Positions 7,412 through 14,781 of a DNA stretch of 64,000 nt are shown here, piece after piece. Below the pieces are notes generated by a model that made no database searches, was not told where the DNA came from, and saw nothing but the letters and a program-made list of their open reading frames with translations. Position numbers and translations under genes: made by a program. Within the stretch, counting starts at the first letter, position 1, and each line of letters begins with the position of its first letter. The DNA lies in contig LBYD01000002.1 of the NCBI GenBank assembly GCA_000995965.1, forward strand, positions 248,001 to 312,000, read 5' to 3'. Source of the stretch: Candidatus Moranbacteria bacterium GW2011_GWC2_40_12 (GTDB lineage: Bacteria > Patescibacteria > Paceibacteria > Moranbacterales > UBA11712).

Positions 7412-7615
7412 ATGGAATGCCAAAAAGAAAAAAATCTTGAATCTTGCCCTTGCACCTATCCGGGATGCGCGAAAAAAGGATTATGCTGCGAGTGCGTGAA
7501 ACATCATCGGGAAAAAGGCGCGCTGCCTGCCTGCTATTTTTCACCCGAAGCCGAGAAAACATACGACCGGTCAATTGAAAATTTTGTGAGAGACTGGGAA
7601 AAATATTCAAAATAA
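7412..7615 (+). CDS. DUF6485-type cysteine-rich protein
   Basis: The 67-aa product carries nine cysteines in the arrangement CPCTYPGCAKKGLCCECVKHHREKGALPACYF, which I recognise as the DUF6485 signature (a small putative metal-binding protein ending with the LPACYF motif). It starts one base after the preceding stop, so translation is likely coupled. The biochemical role is unknown in the family. Confidence 0.8.
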   Translation: MECQKEKNLESCPCTYPGCAKKGLCCECVKHHREKGALPACYFSPEAEKTYDRSIENFVRDWEKYSK

Positions 7616-7628
7616 TTATTGGAAATAT

Positions 7629-7656
7629 TTGTATTAATATATACAAAGTGTATAAT
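7629..7656 (+). promoter_or_regulatory. Putative promoter
   Basis: TTGTAT (7629-7634), 16 bases, perfect TATAAT (7651-7656). The -10 overlaps the ATG at 7655, which argues for starting the next gene at ATG 7679. Confidence 0.5.
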
Positions 7657-7678
7657 GAAGAAAGACAAGCATAAAAAT

Positions 7679-7996
7679 ATGACGGATAATAAACAAAAAA
7701 GAGATTCAGAAGAACATGGAATAGACTGGAAAGAAAAGATTGAAGGGTATTTGGGGGAATTTGCCAAAAATTTAGCCGGTGGATTTGTGGAAAGGATTAA
7801 GGTTCAGCTTCACAACATATATGTTTCGGCGCAGAAGCATGTTCTTGGGATGTTTTTTATTCTAGTCGGTTTTGTTTTCTCCTTGATCGCGATTGTAATT
7901 TTCATCAACGATCTCATTAAAATCAGCAACGGAATCGGATACGCGGCGGTCGGTTTTTTTGCTTTCGCAGTCGGATTAATTATAATTAAAAAGTAA
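7679..7996 (+). CDS. Small membrane protein with two helices (holin-like)
   Basis: From ATG 7679 the product is 105 aa: a charged N-terminus (MTDNKQKRDSEEHG), an amphipathic stretch, then two membrane segments (HVLGMFFILVGFVFSLIAIVIF and GIGYAAVGFFAFAVGLIII) with a Lys-Lys end. The layout resembles phage-holin-superfamily or DUF1469-like small membrane proteins of bacteria, with no lysis genes nearby, so a phage role is not implied. An in-frame ATG at 7655 lies inside the -10 box. The next gene follows after seven bases. Confidence 0.65.
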   Translation: MTDNKQKRDSEEHGIDWKEKIEGYLGEFAKNLAGGFVERIKVQLHNIYVSAQKHVLGMFFILVGFVFSLIAIVIFINDLIKISNGIGYAAVGFFAFAVGLIIIKK

Positions 7997-8003
7997 AAAT
8001 AAC

Positions 8004-8228
8004 ATGAACAAAAAGGAAGCCAAGAAAAAAGTGGAAACAATGAAAAATAACGTGAAAGTTTTCGCGCAGAAGGAGCTTGCCAAAGCCAAAGCTGAAATGG
8101 CGAAAGCGGGAAAGAAAGTGGAAGAATACGTGAAAAAGAATCCGGAAAAAGCGGCCATCATCTCGGCCGGCATCGGCGCGGCACTTGGAGCGGCGATTGC
8201 AGCATTGATTGTCAGGAAGAAAAAATAA
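8004..8228 (+). CDS. Lys/Ala-rich membrane-anchored protein (DUF883/ElaB-like layout)
   Basis: The 74-aa product has a long basic and alanine-rich helix (AQKELAKAKAEMAKAGKKVEEYVKKNP) followed by one C-terminal membrane segment (AAIISAGIGAALGAAIAALIV) and a RKKK tail. This is the layout of the DUF883/ElaB/YqjD proteins, tail-anchored helices that in E. coli bind inactive ribosomes. The EKAAIISAGIGAALGA pattern fits that group well. It ends a short operon with the preceding membrane gene; a terminator follows. Confidence 0.7.
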   Translation: MNKKEAKKKVETMKNNVKVFAQKELAKAKAEMAKAGKKVEEYVKKNPEKAAIISAGIGAALGAAIAALIVRKKK

Positions 8229-8251
8229 ATCAAAAAAAATTGAATATGGCG

Positions 8252-8285
8252 AACTCCGGCTAAAAAAAGCCGGAGTTTTACTTTT
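8252..8285 (+). terminator. Rho-independent terminator
   Basis: AACTCCGGCT (8252-8261) pairs with AGCCGGAGTT (8268-8277), loop of A, then TTTACTTTTT. Confidence 0.9.
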
Positions 8286-8331
8286 TCAATGATATTCGTT
8301 AGTATTTTATTGTTACATTAGATGAAGCAAT

Positions 8332-8631
8332 ATGAAATTTGTCATCGAAAATCCATCAACGAGTGTCGCAACTTTTTTCCGCCGGGCAGGATACGTTTTC
8401 CAAAAGCGCGAAGGGGAGGAGATGGCGTTCGTGCGGCGCCTCACCGACCAGCCTTTTCCGCGTTTTCATCTTTTTGTGAAAATTGTGGATTATAAATTTT
8501 ATGTGAATTTTCATATTGACCACAAGGCGGCGAGTTATGAAGGGACGAGCATGCACAGCGGAGAATACGGCGAAGATAGCAAGTTGCTGCAGGATGAAGC
8601 GGAAAGATTGAAAAACTTTTCTAGTGATTAG
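8332..8631 (+). CDS. Conserved hypothetical protein
   Basis: The 99-aa product starts MKFVIENPSTSVATFFRRAGYVFQ, is mixed alpha/beta with several aromatic residues (FPRFHLFVKIVDYKFYVNFHIDH) and ends in an acidic helix. I do not recognise a named domain, though the sequence has the look of a small single-domain CPR protein with a His-x-Asp-His patch. It stands between a terminator and tRNA-Ala, so it is a single-gene unit. No clear Shine-Dalgarno site is visible. Confidence 0.6.
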   Translation: MKFVIENPSTSVATFFRRAGYVFQKREGEEMAFVRRLTDQPFPRFHLFVKIVDYKFYVNFHIDHKAASYEGTSMHSGEYGEDSKLLQDEAERLKNFSSD

Positions 8632-8641
8632 GATATGTTTT

Positions 8642-8715
8642 GGGCTTATCGTATAGTGGTAATACGCCGCATTCGCATTGCGGAAACGCGAGTTCGATTC
8701 TCGCTAAGTCCACCA
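8642..8715 (+). tRNA. tRNA-Ala(CGC), CCA encoded
   Basis: Acceptor GGGCTTA (8642-8648) pairs with TAAGTCC (8705-8711), discriminator A8712, then CCA 8713-8715. Anticodon stem CCGCA/TGCGG, loop TTCGCAT, anticodon CGC (codon GCG). T-arm GCGAG-TTCGATT-CTCGC. Confidence 0.85.
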
Positions 8716-8726
8716 AACAGAAAAAT

Positions 8727-8762
8727 GGAGAGGTGCCAGAGTGGTAGATATAATGCTTCTCG
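8727..8762 (+). pseudogene. 5' half of a tRNA-Ser, broken in the anticodon
   Basis: GGAGAGGTGCCAGAGTGG is a tRNA-Ser-like acceptor and D-arm, continuing to CTCG at 8759-8762, which equals the first part of the anticodon loop (CTCGAAA) of tRNA-Ser(CGA) at 9855. It then passes straight into the endonuclease gene. No matching CCTCTCC acceptor strand is found downstream. Confidence 0.65.
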
Positions 8763-8779
8763 TATGGTATGATTGTTGC

Positions 8780-9775
8780 ATGAGAGTTAGATTATCAAAA
8801 AAGAGCTTAGAAATCTTGTTTAATACAGTAGAAGCCAAATATAAAAGGTGGGTGACTATTGCTAATAAGAATAAAGTTTCCGTGAGAACATTGAGCGATT
8901 GGAGAAAAGGAGAAATATCGATGCCCCTTTTAGTTTTTCGGAAAATACTAGCGGATTGTGATTTAAAAGAAGAAAAAGTTTCCTTTACAATTTTATCTGA
9001 TTTTTGGCACACTAAGGATGCCGGCAGAAAAGGAGCCGCGGCGGCAATGAAATTATACGGAAATTTTGGAACTCCCGAGGGGAGGAAATTAGGTGGACAG
9101 AGATCCATTGCCACTCACAAAAAGAGGCAAACAGCCTTTAAAACTTTGAAGCCCATCGCGAAGCCGAAACATTCGAAGAAATTAGCAGAATTGCTCGGAA
9201 TTTTTGTTGGTGATGGACATTTATCTGATTACCAGGCTAGTGTTTGCACCAATTCAAAGACTGACAAAGAACATGCAATGTTGACCTCAAAATTGATTAA
9301 AAGTTTATTTCGAGTCCCTGTTTCTTTAAGGGAACTAAAAAATGAAAACACGATTATCGTTGTCGCATCTTCAGTGTCTGTCGTCAAATTTCTCAATAAA
9401 CAGGGCATGCCGCAAGGAAATAAATTAAAAAACAATCTGACTGTTCCAGGATGGATAATAAAAAAAAGAACTTATCAAAAAGCTTTTCTGCGAGGATTGT
9501 TTGATACGGATGGCTGTATATATTTAGATAAACATAAAATTAATAAGAAACGATACAATCACTTGGGATGGGCGGTTACAAGTTACGCAGAAAAACTGAG
9601 AAAAGATGTAATGGAAATTCTTGCAAATCTTGGATATTCTCCAACCAACAGAGATACTCAAAAATCAGTTTATTTAAGAAAGCAAAAAGAAATCGCAAAA
9701 TATTTTCGAGAAATTGGCACGAATAATTCAAAACATTTGACCCGATACAGGAAATTTATAAAATTAACTCAATAA
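8780..9775 (+). CDS. LAGLIDADG homing endonuclease with N-terminal HTH
   Basis: The 331-aa protein begins with a possible helix-turn-helix (NKVSVRTLSDWRKGEISMP) and a GTPEGRKLGGQRS stretch seen in this enzyme group, then shows two LAGLIDADG helices, LAELLGIFVGDGHLS and FLRGLFDTDGCIY, each with the catalytic Asp. Two motifs suggest a monomer that cuts a long asymmetric site. ATG 8780 is chosen; an earlier in-frame GTG at 8741 lies in the tRNA fragment. The gene sits between a 5' half of tRNA-Ser and an intact tRNA-Ser(CGA). There is too little flanking DNA for a group I intron core. Confidence 0.9.
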   Translation: MRVRLSKKSLEILFNTVEAKYKRWVTIANKNKVSVRTLSDWRKGEISMPLLVFRKILADCDLKEEKVSFTILSDFWHTKDAGRKGAAAAMKLYGNFGTPEGRKLGGQRSIATHKKRQTAFKTLKPIAKPKHSKKLAELLGIFVGDGHLSDYQASVCTNSKTDKEHAMLTSKLIKSLFRVPVSLRELKNENTIIVVASSVSVVKFLNKQGMPQGNKLKNNLTVPGWIIKKRTYQKAFLRGLFDTDGCIYLDKHKINKKRYNHLGWAVTSYAEKLRKDVMEILANLGYSPTNRDTQKSVYLRKQKEIAKYFREIGTNNSKHLTRYRKFIKLTQ

Positions 9776-9854
9776 TAAATTCGACACGGAGTGTTCTGAA
9801 GGGCAAGGTACTGTGTCGTCCCGCACCAAAAATAAATATTCAAAAGATTTCAAT

Positions 9855-9942
9855 GGAGGTGTGCGAGAGTTGGCTGAATCGGGCAGTCTCGAAAACTGCT
9901 GTGCCGGAAACGGCACCGAAGGTTCGAATCCTTCCACCTCCG
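9855..9942 (+). tRNA. tRNA-Ser(CGA)
   Basis: Acceptor GGAGGTG (9855-9861) pairs with CACCTCC (9935-9941), discriminator G. Anticodon loop CTCGAAA, anticodon CGA. A long variable arm (TGTGCCGGAAACGGCACC) and T-arm GAAGG-TTCGAAT-CCTTC are present. Confidence 0.92.
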
Positions 9943-9965
9943 AAAAAAAATATAATCAAAATAGC

Positions 9966-10070
9966 ATGAAAGGAAAAACAATTGAAAATTGCTTTAAAAT
10001 TCCCGAAGGAAAACCAAAATTATCCAAGGAAATATTTTTCGAGAGATGGAGCAGAGAGTCGTTCCTATAA
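9966..10070 (+). CDS. Short frame, possible N-terminal part of the next gene
   Basis: The 34-aa frame MKGKTIENCFKIPEGK.. ends ..EIFFERWSRESFL and overlaps the next frame by 25 bases. The sense of the two frames joins well (FFERWSRE to VVPINKEDMEKRM), so this may be the N-terminus of one protein split by a one-base shift. If not, it is a small gene of unknown function. Confidence 0.4.
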   Translation: MKGKTIENCFKIPEGKPKLSKEIFFERWSRESFL

Positions 10071-10525
10071 ATAAAGAAGATATGGAAAAACGTATGGAGC
10101 GTTTAGCATTCTTCAGGTTTTCTTTTGGAAATACTGAAGGTGGAAAAGAAATTAAAGATGCTAGAATTTTTTTATGTGAAGAACACTTCATGCTTGGAGA
10201 CGAAGATTATACTGATTGCATACCTTTTATCATAAGACATGAGATAGCTGAGATGTGGATTATTGCCAAAGCAGGATGGTCTACGTTGAATTCCAAACGG
10301 ATGAGTCGGGATGAAAGAGATAAAATGGCGCATGAATTCGCTCTTCTGCAAGAATTTGAATACGCGTTTAAATTAGGTAAGGCTGCCAGATTGTTGGAGT
10401 TTATAAAAAAAATAAGCAGCAGTGAAAGTGATGAGCGCGGCCGGAATCCTTATTTGGAGAGCAAAGGAGTTTATGAAAAAATAAAAAGGAGACTACAGTC
10501 TGCCGAGACATCAAATATTGGGTAG
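10046..10525 (+). CDS. Hypothetical protein with HE..E / H metal-site-like motif
   Basis: The 159-aa product contains IIRHEIAEMW near residue 65 and MAHEFALLQEFEYAFKLGK about 40 residues later. The spacing of His and Glu residues could bind a metal, but it is not the HExxH protease motif. The family is not recognised. The start at ATG 10046 lies inside an upstream 34-aa frame, and a frameshift joining the two is possible, giving about 185 aa. The C-terminus is basic and serine-rich. Confidence 0.55.
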   Translation: MEQRVVPINKEDMEKRMERLAFFRFSFGNTEGGKEIKDARIFLCEEHFMLGDEDYTDCIPFIIRHEIAEMWIIAKAGWSTLNSKRMSRDERDKMAHEFALLQEFEYAFKLGKAARLLEFIKKISSSESDERGRNPYLESKGVYEKIKRRLQSAETSNIG

Positions 10526-10601
10526 ATCGGTCTTGTGCATTATAACAATGCAAAGCCAGATAAGTTACAGCTTTGTCCCAAACATACCAAATATAAAATA
10601 T

Positions 10602-10922
10602 ATGTCAAAAAAATATAAACTCGTCGTTTTTGTTCCGGTGGCGGATGCGGAAAAAGTGCGCGAAGCGATACACGCGGCCGGCGGAGGAAAATTGGGAAAC
10701 TATTCTCATTGCTCTTTCAGCTCGCGGGGAATTGGAAGATTCCAGCCGGAAACGGGAGCTCATCCGACAATTGGCGAAATCGGTAAAGTCGAAAAAGTTG
10801 AAGAAGAAAGAATTGAAGTCTTGTGCGAGGAAAAAGTTATTCGCAATGTGGTCGCGGCAATGAAAAAAGCGCATCCATATGAAGAGGTGGCTTATGATGT
10901 TTATGAATTAGAAAATTTGTGA
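10602..10922 (+). CDS. NIF3/YqfO C-terminal-domain-like protein
   Basis: The 106-aa product MSKKYKLVVFVPVADAEKVREAIHAAGGGKLGNYSHCSF..G.F.P..GAHPTIGEIGKVEKVEE..IEVLC...V..VVAAMKKAHPYEEVAYDVY is the stand-alone form of the domain inserted in NIF3-like proteins such as YqfO. It resembles the CutA/PII ferredoxin-like fold. ATG 10602 is chosen because earlier codons add a poor tail. The HPYEEVAYDVY end is characteristic. Function is unknown; a metal or nucleotide role is inferred from fold only. Confidence 0.85.
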   Translation: MSKKYKLVVFVPVADAEKVREAIHAAGGGKLGNYSHCSFSSRGIGRFQPETGAHPTIGEIGKVEKVEEERIEVLCEEKVIRNVVAAMKKAHPYEEVAYDVYELENL

Positions 10923-10924
10923 TA

Positions 10925-10985
10925 CTTTACTAATTACGAATATATTTTCATTCGTATATTCGTAAGAGATTCGTAATTCGTAAAA
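10925..10985. repeat. ACGAAT-type A/T-rich intergenic repeat
   Basis: Tandem and inverted forms of TACGAAT/ATTCGTA (for example ATTACGAAT and ATTCGTAATTCGTA) that can fold back on themselves. The same words recur near 16100, 22085, 45845 and 51682. Confidence 0.6.
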
Positions 10986-10994
10986 GATGATATC

Positions 10995-11345
10995 ATGAAA
11001 AAGAAAATTGATCTTGAGAAATATCAGAAATTCGTCAAAAAGATTGCAAAGAAGTTTGAAAAACGCAACGAAGAAATCATGACCTGGGGGCTGGGCATTT
11101 CGGGCGAAGCCGGGGATGTCGCGAGCTGTATCAAGAAAACTTTCGCGCACGGAAATGACCAAAAATCGGGAATCCGAGAAAATGTCGGCGACACTTTTTG
11201 GTATATGGCGGCTATTTGCAATTTCTTTGGCTGGGATATCGAAGAAATCATCGGCGAAAATATGGAAAAACTCAAAAAACGCTATCCCCAAGGCTTCACA
11301 ACCCAAAAAGCAAAAAGAAAAATGGTCGATTGGGGAGAGAAATAA
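10995..11345 (+). CDS. MazG-like nucleotide pyrophosphohydrolase
   Basis: The 116-aa protein has the all-alpha NTP pyrophosphatase layout: LGISGEAGDVASCIKKTF around residues 33-50 and ENVGDTFWYMAAICNFFGWDIEEI around 60-83, giving the acidic metal-binding set of the MazG family. Such enzymes hydrolyse nucleoside triphosphates to monophosphates, often as house-cleaning of non-canonical nucleotides. Length fits the single-domain forms. A dispersed repeat follows. Confidence 0.85.
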   Translation: MKKKIDLEKYQKFVKKIAKKFEKRNEEIMTWGLGISGEAGDVASCIKKTFAHGNDQKSGIRENVGDTFWYMAAICNFFGWDIEEIIGENMEKLKKRYPQGFTTQKAKRKMVDWGEK

Positions 11346-11351
11346 GATAAC

Positions 11352-11377
11352 GCACCAGTATACCAGTTTACTAGTGT
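11352..11377. repeat. 26-bp dispersed repeat, copy 2
   Basis: It matches 2324-2349 at 25 of 26 bases and sits in the spacer after the MazG gene. Confidence 0.7.
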
Positions 11378-11402
11378 AAGAAATATTTCGAAATGTTGAC
11401 TT

Positions 11403-11777
11403 ATGAAAATATTTCCGCAGAACAACGCGAAATTTTTTGACAGTCCCGAAGGGCGGAAGGCTTGGATTTTTGGTTTTCCGGAATATGAATTTCAATATGA
11501 TGAACAGCAGCCGCACTCAATTTTGAAGTGGCACCGCCATGTGCAAATTTGGGAGACGATATATATAATTGAAGGAGAGCTCATCGCGCGGTGGAAAAAA
11601 GATGGAACGGAAAAAGAGCAGATCGTGAAAGCAGGAGATCTCATTGAACCGGGATTCGGCTCGCACACTTTCGAAAACCGCTCGGAAAGTGTTGCGAAAT
11701 TCATTGCCGTGAAATTTGTGCTTTCAGGAGAAGACAAGAAAGAAATAATCAAAAAGGATAAAGTTTATGACGAATAA
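11403..11777 (+). CDS. Cupin-domain protein
   Basis: The 124-aa product is a single cupin barrel: LKWHRHVQIWETIYIIEGELIARW supplies the first motif and AGDLIEPGFGSHTFENRSESVAKFIAVKFV the second. Metal ligands would be His/His/Glu in the first and His in the second. The function cannot be assigned from the fold; such proteins include isomerases, dioxygenases and binding proteins. Possibly linked with the following NUDIX gene, whose start is 19 bases downstream. Confidence 0.75.
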   Translation: MKIFPQNNAKFFDSPEGRKAWIFGFPEYEFQYDEQQPHSILKWHRHVQIWETIYIIEGELIARWKKDGTEKEQIVKAGDLIEPGFGSHTFENRSESVAKFIAVKFVLSGEDKKEIIKKDKVYDE

Positions 11778-11796
11778 TATTATTAAGTAAAAACAT

Positions 11797-12237
11797 ATGG
11801 AAATCACAAGACATTTTACCACGACAACGACGATAGTTTGCAAGGACAAGGTACTGCTTCATTTTCACAAGAGTCTTAAAAAATGGCTGCCGGTCGGCGG
11901 GCATATAGATCGAGACGAGCTGCCGGAAGAGGCGGCTTTGCGGGAAGCGAAAGAAGAGGCGGGACTGGATATTGAATTGCACCAGTCGGGAGAAAACTAC
12001 GAAGCGGCGGGAGCCAAAAATTTGATATTGCCTGCGCATATAATGCTTCAGGATATCAACGAACATCATCAACATATAGACTTTGTTTTCTATGCAACCG
12101 CGAAAACGTTCGACCTGAAACCAATGAAAGGCGAAACGGAAAATTTGAAATGGTTTACCGCTGAAGAAATAAATAAGCTGGATGCTCCTAAAAATGTTAA
12201 AGTTCGCGCTCTGGAAGCCCTCAAAATTTTGGCGTAG
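11797..12237 (+). CDS. NUDIX hydrolase
   Basis: The 146-aa protein has a complete Nudix box G-x5-E-x7-REUxEExGU (GHIDRDELPEEAALREAKEEAGLD, residues about 35-58). Early strands TTTTIVCKDKVLLHFHKSLKKWLPVGG are typical of the fold. It would hydrolyse a nucleoside diphosphate linked to another group; the substrate is unknown. It lies just after the cupin gene and is ended by a terminator. Confidence 0.92.
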   Translation: MEITRHFTTTTTIVCKDKVLLHFHKSLKKWLPVGGHIDRDELPEEAALREAKEEAGLDIELHQSGENYEAAGAKNLILPAHIMLQDINEHHQHIDFVFYATAKTFDLKPMKGETENLKWFTAEEINKLDAPKNVKVRALEALKILA

Positions 12238-12264
12238 GGTAAAAATATAACTAAGATTAGCAGA

Positions 12265-12294
12265 AAAGTCTGGCTTAAATCAGGCTTTTTTCTT
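12265..12294 (+). terminator. Rho-independent terminator
   Basis: AAAGTCTG (12265-12272) pairs with CAGGCTTT (12281-12288), then a T run, ending the NUDIX unit. Confidence 0.7.
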
Positions 12295-12321
12295 TACATT
12301 TAGCAAAAGAAATGCTAGTTT
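12293..12321 (+). promoter_or_regulatory. Putative promoter of the DUF4446-infB unit
   Basis: TTTACA (12293-12298), 17 bases, TGC-TAGTTT (-10 at 12316-12321). ATG 12333 is 11 bases further. It overlaps the T run of the terminator before it. Confidence 0.5.
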
Positions 12322-12332
12322 TATTTAGTAAT

Positions 12333-12848
12333 ATGCTGAATTCCATCATCCAGGACAATCTCGGTTTGAGTGTTGCAGGAGCGGTGATTGTAGCGCTGGC
12401 GCTTTTGGTTTGGAATATTTTTCTTCATCTCAACGTGAGCCGCATCAAAAATAACCAGCAGCAGCTTTTTTCCGGAAAGAACGGGGTTGATCTCGAGAAG
12501 ACAATTCTTGATCACGCAAAAAATCTCAAAGAGCTCGACAAAGACATCCAGGATCTCTTTGGGATTTCAAACAAGATAAACGATCTTGCCAAGAAATCAA
12601 TTCACAAAATTGGCGTTGTCCGCTTCAATCCGTTCAAGGACTTGGGCGGGGACCAGAGTTTTTCCGTAGCGCTTCTTGACGGAGAGAATTCCGGCGTGGT
12701 AATCTCTGCCCTTCACACGCGGGAGGGAAACCGGGTTTATTCCAAGCCGGTAGAAAAAGGAAAAGCGGTGAAGTATCCACTGACCAATGAAGAGCAGGAG
12801 GCGATCAAAAGAGCGGACGCGGGGGATAATGCGGGAAAAAAGGCGTAA
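12333..12848 (+). CDS. DUF4446 family membrane-anchored protein
   Basis: The 171-aa protein has one N-terminal membrane helix (LSVAGAVIVALALLVWNIFLHLNV), a charged coiled region, then the conserved block IGVVRFNPFKDLGGDQSFSVALLDGENSGVVISALHTREGNRVYSKPV that I recognise as DUF4446. The role is unknown; in Firmicutes these lie near the replication origin, but here it precedes infB. ATG 12333 is preferred to ATG 12312 because the -10 box lies between them. It ends one base before the infB start. Confidence 0.85.
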   Translation: MLNSIIQDNLGLSVAGAVIVALALLVWNIFLHLNVSRIKNNQQQLFSGKNGVDLEKTILDHAKNLKELDKDIQDLFGISNKINDLAKKSIHKIGVVRFNPFKDLGGDQSFSVALLDGENSGVVISALHTREGNRVYSKPVEKGKAVKYPLTNEEQEAIKRADAGDNAGKKA

Positions 12849-12849
12849 T

Positions 12850-14670
12850 ATGACGCTTAAGATACTTAAGAATCTTAAGAAACTTATGACTGATACTGAA
12901 AAAGAGAAAGTAAAAGTTAAAATACCGTCGCTGGTAACTGTGAAAAAATTCGCCGAACTTTTGGGATTGGGAGTGACAGATGTCATCAAAGAGCTGATGA
13001 AAAATAAAATTCTGGCGACGATCAATGACGAAATCGATTATGACACGGCAGCGGTGATCGCGTCAGATCTCGGATTTGAAACAGAAGTTGATCTTGAGTC
13101 CACTGGGAGCGGGGTAATGACGCTTGAACAACTGGATGAAATTTTGAAAAAAGAAAAAGAATCAGGAAAGAACCTGCGGCACCGACCGCCGGTTGTGACA
13201 ATTCTGGGCCATGTAGATCATGGCAAAACGACTCTTCTCGACACCATACGCAAAACTTCGGTTGTGGAAAAAGAAGCGGGAGGGATAACCCAGCACATCA
13301 GCGCCTATCAGGTTAAAAAGAAGGGAGAAATTATCACCTTCGTCGATACACCCGGACACGAAGCATTTTCGGCGATGCGCGAGCGCGGAGTGAACTTTGC
13401 GGATATTGCCATCCTGGTTGTCGCGGCCGATGATGGAGTACGGCCGCAAACAGAGGAAGTGATAAAATACCTCAAAGAGAAAAAAATTCCGATGGTGGTG
13501 GCTATCAACAAGATTGATAAGCCCAATGCCAATATCCAAAGAGTGAAGCAAGAACTGGCGGATCGAGAGATTGTGATCGAGGAGTGGGGCGGCAACGTCG
13601 TCGCAGCGGAAATTTCAGCCAAACAAAATATCGGGATAGACGAACTTCTTGACATGGTTCTTTTGGTAGCTGAAGTCGAGGATTTGAGGGCAGACTGGAA
13701 AAGGCTGCCAATCGGAGTTGTGATAGAATCCCGTCTTGATCCTCAAAAAGGAAACATCGCAACGGTTTTGGTCCGGACAGGAACCTTGAAAGAAGGCCAG
13801 GATGTGATCGCGGGAACGGTTGTCGGTCGGGTAAGAAGACTCGAAGATTTCAAAGGCAGACAAATGAAAGAAGCCGGACCGTCGACGCCGGTGACAGTCA
13901 TTGGCCTCAATCAATCACCGAACGTGAATGATGTTTTGCAGGGCATGGTGGATCTCAAGTCGGCCAAGGCCATGCAGAAAGATTTTGGAACAGACGGAAG
14001 CGGCGCAAAAAAATTTGATTCGCAGTCAATGCTGAAAAGCATTGAGGACCAAAATATAAATCGGCTGAATATTGTTCTCAAGACCGACGTCCAAGGGTCA
14101 CTCGAAGCCATTGACCAGATTTTGGCAGCGATCAAATCGGACGAGGTCGGAATAAACTACGTAAAACAGGGTGTGGGGGACATCACCGAATCGGACGTGA
14201 AGCTGGGGCAGAATTCGGGAGCGGTCGTATTTGGGTTCAACAGCCAGCCGACTACAGTCGCCAAGCGTCTCGCGGAAATGAACAATGTTGAAATAAAAAC
14301 CTACAAGGTCATTTATGAATTGGTTGAGGATATCAAAAAAAGGTTGGAAGGAATGCTCGGCGAGGATATCGTCCGGACTGATCTCGGTAAACTGAAAGTT
14401 CTGGCCGTCTTCAAAACCGGAAAAGGCGATATGATCGTGGGTGGAAAAGTAATTTCCGGAAAAATGGTGAATGAAGAAAATCTGGAAGTTCTGCGGGATG
14501 ACAAGCCTTTAGGGCGTGGAAAACTTTCCAATCTTCAGCAAAACAAGGTGAATGTTGATGAAGTGAATCAGGGGCTGGAGTGCGGAATCACTTTTTTGGG
14601 AGATGTAAAAATAAAAGAAGGTGATATCCTTGCCTGTTTCCATGAAGAAATTGTCAAAAAGGCACTCTAA
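12850..14670 (+). CDS. infB: Translation initiation factor IF-2
   Basis: The 606-aa GTPase positions initiator tRNA on the ribosome. It has a short IF2_N domain (IPSLVTVKKFAELLGL), G1 GHVDHGKTT near residue 120, G3 DTPGHEAF near 165, G4 NKID near 220, two beta-barrel domains and a C-terminal tRNA-binding domain. It lacks the long N-terminal region of the E. coli protein, as is common in reduced genomes. ATG 12850 is coupled to the upstream stop; ATG 12886 is an alternative that would skip a run of CTTAAG repeats coding LKILKNLKKL. Confidence 0.96.
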   Translation: MTLKILKNLKKLMTDTEKEKVKVKIPSLVTVKKFAELLGLGVTDVIKELMKNKILATINDEIDYDTAAVIASDLGFETEVDLESTGSGVMTLEQLDEILKKEKESGKNLRHRPPVVTILGHVDHGKTTLLDTIRKTSVVEKEAGGITQHISAYQVKKKGEIITFVDTPGHEAFSAMRERGVNFADIAILVVAADDGVRPQTEEVIKYLKEKKIPMVVAINKIDKPNANIQRVKQELADREIVIEEWGGNVVAAEISAKQNIGIDELLDMVLLVAEVEDLRADWKRLPIGVVIESRLDPQKGNIATVLVRTGTLKEGQDVIAGTVVGRVRRLEDFKGRQMKEAGPSTPVTVIGLNQSPNVNDVLQGMVDLKSAKAMQKDFGTDGSGAKKFDSQSMLKSIEDQNINRLNIVLKTDVQGSLEAIDQILAAIKSDEVGINYVKQGVGDITESDVKLGQNSGAVVFGFNSQPTTVAKRLAEMNNVEIKTYKVIYELVEDIKKRLEGMLGEDIVRTDLGKLKVLAVFKTGKGDMIVGGKVISGKMVNEENLEVLRDDKPLGRGKLSNLQQNKVNVDEVNQGLECGITFLGDVKIKEGDILACFHEEIVKKAL

Positions 14671-14691
14671 AAATATTCAAAAGCATAAAAT

Positions 14692-14771
14692 AGAAGGCTT
14701 CTCAGGCAGGCGAACCTGTTCAGATTGAAAATCTGAACAGGACGTGATACCTTCGAAGCCTTCTATTTTTT
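14692..14771 (+). terminator. Large two-tier hairpin between infB and rbfA
   Basis: Outer arms AGAAGGCTTC (14692-14701) and GAAGCCTTCT (14755-14764) enclose a perfect inner hairpin, CCTGTTCAGATT (14715-14726) with AATCTGAACAGG (14730-14741). A T run follows. It may terminate or attenuate read-through from infB, or protect RNA ends. Confidence 0.7.
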
Positions 14772-14781
14772 ATCATAAATT

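Noticed and set aside
7655..7678. ATG 7655 as start of the small membrane protein
   Set aside because: The codon overlaps a perfect TATAAT, so a transcript from that promoter would not contain it.
8727..9854. Group I intron in tRNA-Ser
   Set aside because: Only about 18 bases lie between the tRNA half and the endonuclease and about 80 after it, too little for the conserved core, and no 3' tRNA half was found.
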